Part shown: piece by piece, positions 1 through 5,544 of the stretch | Layout: each line of letters begins with the position of its first letter | How positions within the stretch are numbered: the stretch's first letter is position 1 | Source of the DNA: Bacteroidales bacterium UBA4459 | GTDB lineage: Bacteria > Bacteroidota > Bacteroidia > Bacteroidales > F082 | Direction: 5' to 3' | Assembly: GCA_002389465.1 (NCBI GenBank) | Contig: DGOT01000189.1 | Span: forward strand, 1-6,516 | DNA: 6,516 nucleotides | Made by a program: the position numbers and the translations under genes | The notes under the pieces: model-generated | The model's input: the letters and a program-made list of their open reading frames with translations, nothing else | Told to the model about the DNA's origin: nothing | Database searches by the model: none

Positions 1-1862
1 ACCACATTGATCACAGCCGCCATCGTATCTGTTTTAATGATGTATTTATCCAGCAGCATATTGTACAGCAGTCCCGCTTGTTTAATGCTGACAGGATAAA
101 AATCTTTATCGATAAATTGCTCAAAGTTTTTAAAGGCCGTCTTTTTAAATCCAAGGTCATTTCCTTCTTCTTCCAGGGCTTGCTTCACCTGTTTGCCGTT
201 CCTATCCCAGAATTGTTTCCATCGCTCGATGGCTTTTATTTGTTCCTCTTTCGGCTTGAATAAGTTGTTGATGACGGAGGATTCCTTGATAACGCCTATC
301 CGTGTTAAGCTGTCAATCAGATATTTTGCCTCTTCATTACGTATGATGGCTTCATCAACTGTGTTGCCCGGCGACACCAGATAGATCGTTTTTTTAGACA
401 AGCTGGTGACACGGTTCAGATCTCTTTCGGCCTTTCTCAGACGGTTGCTCATGTAATTGTTCTTCATCATGTCGGCATCAAAACTGACGTTGTCCAAAAA
501 GAAATAAAAAGCAACGGTTAAAAGAAAGATGATGGGCCAGATGAGATTTTTTTTCTTCATGTGAAAACCAGCCAGTTTATCGAGCAGATTTTCTCTGGGT
601 GGTTTAGCGGCTTTAGTGCGGATAAGATGCGGCAAAACAATGAGAGAAAAGAAGGCGGCACTCAAAATACTTAATGCGGCAAACAATCCCAGATCATTTA
701 ATGCTTTGGAGTTCAGAAAAAACAAACTCATAAAAGCAGCAGCTGTGGTGAAACTGCTCATCAAAATAGGGGTGGTGATGTCTTTATAGAGTACTTCGAT
801 GTTGAGGTGCTTCCGGTAGTGTGAAAAGATATGTAGAGAGTAATCTACCGAAATGCCCAGCAGCACCGAGCCGATGCCCAATGAAATTGCCGAGATGTTC
901 GACCGCAGGAAATAGAAAACTGCCAGCGACACGATAATGCCGAAAACCAGCGGTAGAAAAATAATCAGTACCGTGCGTTTTTTTCTGAAAAAAGATGTGA
1001 TAGCTATGACCAGCAGAATAGCAGCTATCGAAACGGTAGTGACAATATCTTTTTTTATTCTCCGTGCATTACCGAGGGCTACCACGGCATTACCGAAATA
1101 ATTAACATGGATGTTGCGGAATTTTTCCTGTTGTTCTAGGGTTTTGATCAGTTGGTCAATATCGCTGAAGAGCACCTCGTTAACCGCCGAATTATTTGTG
1201 TAAGCCGGAGTGATAATCAAGAGTAGGTTCTGGTGGTCTTTGGTGATGAAATGGCTGTTGTAAAGTTCGAAGTTGTCGCTCACCTGAAACATTCTTAGTT
1301 TCTCCAGTACCAGCACGGTGAGGTGTAGCGGGTCATTTTTGATCATCTTTTTAACGCCGAATCCAACCGGCGACATCAGGGTTCTCAAGTCGCTTGCCAA
1401 CGCCTGCCGTATGGCTGTATCGCTTACCTTCTCTGCCAGTATTTTGTAGTCGGCTGAATCCAGAAAAACCGGCAGATTGTTGTACACGAAATCGTAGAGT
1501 TTCATCATCTCCGAGTCATCGGGTGCTTTTTCAATATTTCTGACACGGTCAGGTATCTCCTGTTGTGTGATGGAATCTGCCAGTTGGTCAGCAAAAGCAG
1601 ACAGCAGGTCCGGCTTGGGCTTTTCCATGGTGTCATTCAAACTGATGTTGAATACCACCTTTTCCATAAATTCGGAATTGTCGAGCACAAAATTCAGCCG
1701 GCTGATCTTTTTGCTGCCCGGCAGTACATTGGTGATGTCTTCGGAAAAAGAAACGCGGGAAGCAAAATAACCTGTAGCAACGACAAAAGCCGACAGCAAC
1801 AGGACGAACACTGTTTTGTGCTTTTGTATCCGGTGGTACAGAAAGATGAAAAAAGTACTCAT
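1..1862 (-). CDS. MMPL/RND-family exporter, 3' part cut off by window edge
   Basis: The open frame starts at ATG 1862-1860 and runs 620 codons to the left edge without a stop, so the C-terminal part is missing. What is visible: an N-terminal membrane helix (about residues 17-35), a large periplasmic loop (about 36-272), a block of five hydrophobic helices (about 273-412), then a second-repeat helix (about 439-457) opening a second periplasmic loop. This is one and a quarter halves of the two-fold RND/MMPL architecture. In the TM4-like segment, GISVDYSLH (336-344) carries the Asp-Tyr pair (D340, Y341) that in MmpL3-type pumps belongs to the proton relay, so the pump looks energised. Known MMPL proteins move lipids or polyketides across the inner membrane; here the cargo is inferred to be the product of the cluster. 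The start lies 1 bp after the glycosyltransferase stop, implying coupled translation. Family assignment is firm; substrate is inference. Confidence 0.9.
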   Translation of the reverse strand, partial: MSTFFIFLYHRIQKHKTVFVLLLSAFVVATGYFASRVSFSEDITNVLPGSKKISRLNFVLDNSEFMEKVVFNISLNDTMEKPKPDLLSAFADQLADSITQQEIPDRVRNIEKAPDDSEMMKLYDFVYNNLPVFLDSADYKILAEKVSDTAIRQALASDLRTLMSPVGFGVKKMIKNDPLHLTVLVLEKLRMFQVSDNFELYNSHFITKDHQNLLLIITPAYTNNSAVNEVLFSDIDQLIKTLEQQEKFRNIHVNYFGNAVVALGNARRIKKDIVTTVSIAAILLVIAITSFFRKKRTVLIIFLPLVFGIIVSLAVFYFLRSNISAISLGIGSVLLGISVDYSLHIFSHYRKHLNIEVLYKDITTPILMSSFTTAAAFMSLFFLNSKALNDLGLFAALSILSAAFFSLIVLPHLIRTKAAKPPRENLLDKLAGFHMKKKNLIWPIIFLLTVAFYFFLDNVSFDADMMKNNYMSNRLRKAERDLNRVTSLSKKTIYLVSPGNTVDEAIIRNEEAKYLIDSLTRIGVIKESSVINNLFKPKEEQIKAIERWKQFWDRNGKQVKQALEEEGNDLGFKKTAFKNFEQFIDKDFYPVSIKQAGLLYNMLLDKYIIKTDTMAAVINV

Positions 1863-1863
1863 A

Positions 1864-3096
1864 TTACGATTTAACTCCTGCTTTTTTATGCATCAGCAAA
1901 ACTAACAGGAAATAGGATATAATAAAAACTGCCAGTCCCAACGCCAAACCGAAAACCAAACTTCCTGCAACGTATTGATACAGATTATATCCGAGTTCGT
2001 GCCATGCCTCGTAAAAATGACCTGACAGGATGCGATCTTTCAAAAAGGTCACCGTTTCTGAGGTTAATGTGCCCTGTGTGCCCAGTACCAGCCCGCCGGT
2101 TTTGTAGCTGAAATAGATAATAAACGGAATGACAGGCGGTATGGATATATTGGAGGCGGCCAGGACTAAAATCTTGTTCAGCCGCAGCAACTGGGCAAGA
2201 AATACGGCCGTCAGCATCTGAAATCCCCAGATAGGTACGATGCCCATAAACATGCCAAAACCCAGTGCCGAAGCTACTTTGGCGGGGTTCTCATTGTGTT
2301 GTCCCAACTGCTCTTTGACAATGTCAACAAACCTGTGGTGTGTGAAATAGCGGACGAGTTTGACTGGCCAGATATAAAACAAAGTGATCAATACAAGTAC
2401 AGTGTTCAAAACACTGATCCTGGAAAAATCCTGTAATGGTCTGAAGTGCGTCACACGTTCTTCTTCCGGCGGATAATAGACTTTTACGGGAATGGGAATA
2501 ATCGGAATATTTCGCCAGGCTGACCTTACCAATACCTCTATCTCAAATTCATATTTTCTGGTGTAAAACCGGGTGCTGTGGTATAATTTAACCGGGTACA
2601 GCCGGTAACCCGATTGAGTGTCGGGCAAGGTGTCGCCTGTCTCGAATTTGAACCAGAAATTGGAAAACTTATTGGCAAAGGTGTTTTTGCCCGGCATGCC
2701 TTCTGCTTCAATGTTGCGTGAACCGATGATCAGACTGTCTGGGTTTTCCTGTAAGGTTTCGATGAATTTAGGCAGGTCGTCGGCAAAATGCTGTCCGTCG
2801 GCATCAATGGTAATGGCATAATCGTAACCCAATTCCAGGGCACGGTTAAACCCCTGCCGGATGGCATAGCCCTTTCCAATATTTTTAGTATATCCGATGA
2901 CGTCAATCCCGGAAATCTTCTCCAGTATTTTTTGCGTGCTGTCTGTGGATCCGTCATTAACAACGATGATATTTCCGGTATATTTCTTCACGTCATCAAC
3001 GACTTGCGCGATGGTATTCCCGTTATTATAGGTTGGAATGAGAACACAGACTTTTAATCCGGTAAACAGATCGGTATGTTGGTTTTCCTGTATCAT
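1864..3096 (-). CDS. Family 2 glycosyltransferase fused to DUF2062 membrane domain
   Basis: The 410-residue protein has two parts. Residues about 15-215 are a GT2 (GT-A fold) domain of the dolichol-phosphate-mannose-synthase-like group: PTYNNGNTI (21-29), VNDGSTDST (46-54), the metal-binding DADGQH (98-103, DXD = D98 and D100) and QSGYRLYP (161-168). Residues about 270-400 are a DUF2062 domain with the typical ALGFGMFMGIVP stretch (277-288) and hydrophobic segments near 229-245, 277-303, 308-331 and 375-401, so the enzyme is held in the inner membrane. It probably transfers a sugar from a nucleotide-sugar donor to a lipid-type acceptor. GT2-DUF2062 proteins recur in Bacteroidota flexirubin/aryl-polyene loci beside MMPL and LolA genes, as here. 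The ATG at 3096 starts close to the first beta strand; no Shine-Dalgarno is seen. The gene follows a 343-bp repeat-rich gap and is followed after 1 bp by the exporter. Donor and acceptor cannot be read from sequence. Confidence 0.9.
   Translation of the reverse strand: MIQENQHTDLFTGLKVCVLIPTYNNGNTIAQVVDDVKKYTGNIIVVNDGSTDSTQKILEKISGIDVIGYTKNIGKGYAIRQGFNRALELGYDYAITIDADGQHFADDLPKFIETLQENPDSLIIGSRNIEAEGMPGKNTFANKFSNFWFKFETGDTLPDTQSGYRLYPVKLYHSTRFYTRKYEFEIEVLVRSAWRNIPIIPIPVKVYYPPEEERVTHFRPLQDFSRISVLNTVLVLITLFYIWPVKLVRYFTHHRFVDIVKEQLGQHNENPAKVASALGFGMFMGIVPIWGFQMLTAVFLAQLLRLNKILVLAASNISIPPVIPFIIYFSYKTGGLVLGTQGTLTSETVTFLKDRILSGHFYEAWHELGYNLYQYVAGSLVFGLALGLAVFIISYFLLVLLMHKKAGVKS
1875..1879 (-). promoter_or_regulatory. 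Shine-Dalgarno sequence for the MMPL gene
   Basis: AGGAG on the minus strand lies 12 bases before the ATG at 1862, inside the last codons of the glycosyltransferase gene. It is the best Shine-Dalgarno match seen before any start in this window, although the spacing is a little long. It supports the ATG at 1862 and a coupled stop/start junction (TAA T ATG). Confidence 0.45.
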
Positions 3097-3106
3097 AAGT
3101 GCTGAT

Positions 3107-3115
3107 GCAAATGTA
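3107..3115 (-). promoter_or_regulatory. Possible Bacteroidota -7 promoter element before the glycosyltransferase
   Basis: The minus-strand sequence TACATTTGC exactly fits the Bacteroidota -7 consensus TAnnTTTG, with a C at the commonly following position. It ends 10 bases before the ATG at 3096, so transcription would begin only a few bases before the start codon, giving a nearly leaderless mRNA. No TTG-type -33 element is present at the expected 19-21 bp upstream, which weakens the call. If real, it would let the glycosyltransferase and exporter be transcribed independently of the upstream four genes, past the hairpin array. Confidence 0.35.
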
Positions 3116-3224
3116 GGGAATTTGATCCTTATCCTTTTCTTCGTTTAGCTTAGTGCAATGGGATTTGATTAGTGGGAGGTTTTTACAATGGCTTTGTTCA
3201 TGATCAGGAGATTATGACCCCGGC

Positions 3225-3248
3225 CAGCTTAGTCGGGAGGCTAAGCTG
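3225..3248. repeat. Inverted repeat 1 (8-bp stem, 8-nt loop)
   Basis: CAGCTTAG at 3225-3232 is perfectly complementary to CTAAGCTG at 3241-3248, around an 8-base loop. It is the first palindrome of the array when read from the glycosyltransferase side. On the transcribed (minus) strand no T-run follows it, so it is not a standard terminator. Confidence 0.75.
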
Positions 3249-3285
3249 AGGGATTTTTACTTTCTATTTATATTTGTTCTACTTG

Positions 3286-3307
3286 GGCGTAGTCTCCAGA
3301 CTACGCC
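3286..3307. repeat. Inverted repeat 2 (10-bp near-continuous palindrome)
   Basis: GGCGTAGTCT at 3286-3295 pairs perfectly with AGACTACGCC at 3298-3307, with only two bases between the arms (realistically a 9-bp stem with a 4-base loop). The GC-rich, compact hairpin is typical of REP-type units. On the minus strand it is followed by an A-rich rather than T-rich stretch, so intrinsic termination is unlikely. Confidence 0.8.
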
Positions 3308-3323
3308 GCCATATGAGTACCTC

Positions 3324-3347
3324 CTTGTTGGTGTCCTCACCAACAAG
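3324..3347. repeat. Inverted repeat 3 (10-bp stem, TCCT loop)
   Basis: CTTGTTGGTG at 3324-3333 pairs perfectly with CACCAACAAG at 3338-3347 around the loop TCCT. Its inner arms GTTGGTG/CACCAAC are identical to those of the next hairpin three bases further on, so the two appear to be diverged copies of one unit. Confidence 0.8.
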
Positions 3348-3350
3348 TTG

Positions 3351-3371
3351 CGGTTGGTGGGACACCAACCG
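3351..3371. repeat. Inverted repeat 4 (9-bp stem, GGA loop)
   Basis: CGGTTGGTG at 3351-3359 pairs perfectly with CACCAACCG at 3363-3371 around the three-base loop GGA. It shares the GTTGGTG/CACCAAC core with inverted repeat 3, the two forming a tandem hairpin pair as in BIME-like elements. Confidence 0.8.
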
Positions 3372-3382
3372 GGGAACGTGCT

Positions 3383-3427
3383 GGTTTAAGTGGAATTCCT
3401 GTCCATCCGTTTAGGAGGGCTTAAACC
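3383..3427. repeat. Longer-range inverted repeat (8-bp arms, 29-bp spacer)
   Basis: GGTTTAAG at 3383-3390 and CTTAAACC at 3420-3427 are exact inverted copies separated by 29 bases. They lie just after the lipoprotein stop codon in the direction of transcription. No T-run follows, so it is not a clear terminator; it may instead be an edge of the repeat element. An 8-bp match over this distance could partly be chance. Confidence 0.5.
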
Positions 3428-3439
3428 GTTAGTTGCTTT

Positions 3440-4099
3440 TTACATCTGAATTTCATCCCACTCCAACTGCAAACCGGCTCTCTTGTTGTTGATTTCTACA
3501 TTTTCAGGATAGTTGTTGCCTGGCGTTAGCTGGATAGTTGCCTTGACGGAACATCCTTTTCTGAGTTCAATCTTCACCGGTTGGTTGTTGGTAGGTTGAG
3601 AAAACACCGAAGCCACATTTTTGTCAAAACGAATTGTTGTTTCTGTGGCATTACTCCCGGTTTGCCGGAATGCAGCTATTTCAGAATGCTTGGGATACTG
3701 TCCGAATAACAGCATAAAATCCGTTTTCAACATGCTGATGATAAATTCCCGGTTCATACTTTCCATAATGTAGTTAACGTGAAACCAGTTCTCCTTGTCT
3801 TCCGGCCGGATTTCGATATCGAAAAACTTAAGTCCGATCTGCGACATAAAAACCACGTGAATGGTGTTGCCCGATTGTACTTTCTTCATCATCGTGATAC
3901 CGCTCAATTCCTGTCCGAATATTTTAAAATTAGTTGAATACACAGCTTTTGTGAAAGAAGAAACATAAACAACCGGAATAGGGGTGTTTTCAGTGGAAAC
4001 CTGTTCAAATCCTTTGTAATGTTTGTAAGAACACGAAGAAAGTCCGGCTGTCAGTAAAATGACAGACAAAAACAAGGTATATACCGGTCTGTACTTCAT
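3440..4099 (-). CDS. Outer-membrane-type lipoprotein, LolB/DUF3261-like (putative)
   Basis: The 219-residue protein has a lipoprotein signal peptide: basic start (MKYR), hydrophobic core (about 6-19) and lipobox LSSC (20-23) with C23 as the lipidated residue. The residues after the Cys (SYKHYK) lack the acidic run used as a surface-export signal in Bacteroidota, so a periplasm-facing outer-membrane position is likely. The mature part is rich in predicted beta strands; the stretch about 59-97 (FKIFGQELSG followed by VVFMSQIG and KFFDIEI) resembles small LolB-like lipoproteins (DUF3261 in proteobacterial aryl-polyene loci) that sit beside a LolA-like gene. It starts 5 bp after the LolA-like stop, fitting a donor/acceptor pair for lipid or lipoprotein transfer. 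I recognise the type, not an exact family; the LolB-like role is inferred from fold impression and context. A 343-bp repeat-rich gap follows. Confidence 0.75.
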   Translation of the reverse strand: MKYRPVYTLFLSVILLTAGLSSCSYKHYKGFEQVSTENTPIPVVYVSSFTKAVYSTNFKIFGQELSGITMMKKVQSGNTIHVVFMSQIGLKFFDIEIRPEDKENWFHVNYIMESMNREFIISMLKTDFMLLFGQYPKHSEIAAFRQTGSNATETTIRFDKNVASVFSQPTNNQPVKIELRKGCSVKATIQLTPGNNYPENVEINNKRAGLQLEWDEIQM

Positions 4100-4104
4100 C
4101 TCAG

Positions 4105-4752
4105 CTAATTAGCCATATTAAAAACTTCATCGGGGACAGGCCCGTTCAGGATTTTGTCCGAGAAAGTGATCAGCGTGAAGTCGTCACCGGGCTCCATAAA
4201 TTTCACTTTGGCCACCTGCATGTCTTTTTTGTCTAAATAGATGTCAATCTCACTCAGCATCTCATGCACTTCCGGTTTCAGAGGCACCAGCCGTGCCAGG
4301 TAATACGTATCATTCTCCAGATAAGAAGCTTCAAAATCGGGATTGTCCAGAAAATTTCCACTCACCGAAGTGACAATCATGTTGTTGATCTCTTTAAACA
4401 TCCGGTTGGAAGCAATATCGAATTCTTTCACTTTATCCCCGTCTTTGATAATGAACTTTCCGTCATGCACAACGATGGTGTAGTCCGTTGGTCTTGTGTA
4501 TGACCAAACGACATTGTTCTTCTTTTTAAAAATAAAATGGCCTTCACTTATCAGCACTTCCTCCAGCATGGTGAGGTGTTTCTCCTGTTTGAAATTGCTT
4601 TGGATGGTGTTGGTTGCCGTGGCATATGCTTTCACCTTTTGGATAAATTCATCGGGGTTGGACAACGGTTTGTACCCTTCTTCCTGTAAGCTGACAAATG
4701 AAGTCAGCATTAAAAAAGCGAAGCCAAATATCATTAACTTAATTATCTTCAT
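4105..4752 (-). CDS. LolA-like periplasmic outer-membrane lipoprotein carrier
   Basis: The 215-residue protein has a cleavable Sec-type signal peptide (about 1-22, no lipobox Cys), so it is expected to be soluble in the periplasm. LolA-family signs in order: QSNFKQEKHL (51-60), SEGHFIFKKKNNVVWSY (69-85, the typical Gly-x-Phe ... Trp-x-Tyr pattern followed by a Pro), HDGKFIIKDG (96-105) and a C-terminal VPDEVF (206-211). LolA proteins carry acylated cargo across the periplasm to the outer membrane. Cluster-encoded paralogues like this one are usually thought to serve a specific lipid product rather than general lipoproteins; that is inference. The ATG at 4752 overlaps the deacetylase end by 14 bp and the stop lies 5 bp before the lipoprotein gene, so the three are probably translated together. 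Only a weak AGG precedes the start. Confidence 0.88.
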   Translation of the reverse strand: MKIIKLMIFGFAFLMLTSFVSLQEEGYKPLSNPDEFIQKVKAYATATNTIQSNFKQEKHLTMLEEVLISEGHFIFKKKNNVVWSYTRPTDYTIVVHDGKFIIKDGDKVKEFDIASNRMFKEINNMIVTSVSGNFLDNPDFEASYLENDTYYLARLVPLKPEVHEMLSEIDIYLDKKDMQVAKVKFMEPGDDFTLITFSDKILNGPVPDEVFNMAN

Positions 4753-5515
4753 AAACCTGAATTTTTAAAAGTTCATCAAGCCCGGTAATCCAGTAACCGT
4801 TTTCCTTCAACCAGGGCAGAATTCCGTCCAAGATAGGTATTATTTTTTCATGTGTGTCGTGCAGCAGAATAACAGCCCCCGGATGCATTTCTTTCTTCAG
4901 CTTCTCCAATACTTTTTCAGCCGTTTTTACCGTGTCCAGGGAGCGTACACTCCATCCGACGGGAATCAGTTCCGTTTTTTTCAATGCTTTTTTTAACCAT
5001 GGATTGGTTACGCCGAAAGGAGGCCGGAACAGGAGTGGTTTTTTGCCTGTAGCGTGCAAAATAATAGTGGAGGTTTTGTTTAATTCACCCGTCATTTTTG
5101 CCGGAAGGAAAAGATCGAAAAGAGGGCTGTGTGTATAGCTGTGGTTTCCGATGATGTGGCCGTCCTTAAATGCTGCTGCCGTTATTTCCGGATACTGTTC
5201 TATTTTCCGGCCAATACAGAAAAAAGCAGCTTTTACTTCGTGTTTTTTCAAAATTTCCAGCACTTTAAGCGTGATCTCAGGATGTGGCCCGTCATCAAAA
5301 GTGAGGGCAATTTCCTTTTTAGCAGTAGCGCCTGAGTTTAATGAAGTGAAATAAAAATTCAGCTGGATACGGGCAGAGCCGATAATCAGAACTACTAAAT
5401 AAAGGGCGATTAAAATCAGATAGGGGAGCAGGCCTGTTACTTCAAAATAATTCAGCACAAGCAACACTGCCAAAACCGGGAAAAATAATATGTTTAACGT
5501 TTTATAGTTCAGCAT
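4739..5515 (-). CDS. Membrane-anchored polysaccharide deacetylase family (CE4) protein
   Basis: The 258-residue protein (from ATG 5515) has two N-terminal hydrophobic helices (about 8-25 and 30-47), then a NodB-homology CE4 domain (about 66-250). The metal and catalytic motifs look intact: TFDDGPHP (72-79; D74, D75), NHSYTH (124-129; H125 and H129 as zinc ligands), RPPFG (164-168), W188 with D194, and LLHD (217-220; H219 as catalytic His). The family removes N-acetyl (sometimes O-acetyl) groups from amino sugars in chitin, peptidoglycan or other glycans. Next to a glycosyltransferase and lipid-export genes, a lipid-linked sugar is a plausible substrate, but that is inference. A TTG at 5533 would add six residues; ATG is preferred since it sits right before the first helix. 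The start is 29 bp after the methyltransferase stop and the end overlaps the LolA-like start by 14 bp. Confidence 0.88.
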   Translation of the reverse strand: MLNYKTLNILFFPVLAVLLVLNYFEVTGLLPYLILIALYLVVLIIGSARIQLNFYFTSLNSGATAKKEIALTFDDGPHPEITLKVLEILKKHEVKAAFFCIGRKIEQYPEITAAAFKDGHIIGNHSYTHSPLFDLFLPAKMTGELNKTSTIILHATGKKPLLFRPPFGVTNPWLKKALKKTELIPVGWSVRSLDTVKTAEKVLEKLKKEMHPGAVILLHDTHEKIIPILDGILPWLKENGYWITGLDELLKIQVYEDN

Positions 5516-5544
5516 GGAGATCCTGGGATTCAACTAAGGTGCCG

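Larger units (their letters stand above)
3097..3439. other. 343-bp gene-free gap holding a palindrome array
   Basis: This is the only sizeable non-coding stretch in the window, and I see no credible gene in it on either strand. From about 3225 to 3427 it is almost entirely inverted repeats (listed separately): four compact hairpins and one longer-range repeat. The part from 3116 to 3220 has no clear structure. The last bases before the glycosyltransferase hold a possible -7 promoter element. No hairpin is followed by a T-run in the direction of transcription, so I do not call a rho-independent terminator. The layout resembles REP/BIME elements mobilised by RAYT (IS200-like) transposases, which are known in Bacteroidota; no transposase gene is present here. 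Confidence 0.7.

Noticed and set aside
1563..1874. Plus-strand open frames of about 60-100 codons across the window
   Set aside because: They lie antisense to genes with clear domains, show no family motifs, and mirror the codon structure of the opposite strand.
3147..3233. Direct repeat AGCTTAGT at 3147-3154 and 3226-3233 as target-site duplication
   Set aside because: The second copy is part of the stem of inverted repeat 1, and the pair does not bracket the palindrome array, so it cannot be a simple insertion duplication.
3269..3276. Plus-strand TATATTTG matching the Bacteroidota -7 element
   Set aside because: No gene on the plus strand follows it, no -33 element is at the right distance, and it lies in the AT-rich spacer between two hairpins, so a chance match is more likely.
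3286..3371. Hairpins as rho-independent terminators of the upstream genes
   Set aside because: On the minus strand none is followed by a T-run, and there are several in tandem with related arms, which fits a repeat element better than a terminator.
3225..3371. CRISPR array
   Set aside because: The repeats are different palindromes with no regular spacing and no equal-length spacers, and no cas gene is nearby.
5516..5533. TTG start at 5533 for the deacetylase
   Set aside because: It adds only six non-conserved residues; the ATG at 5515 directly precedes the first membrane helix.
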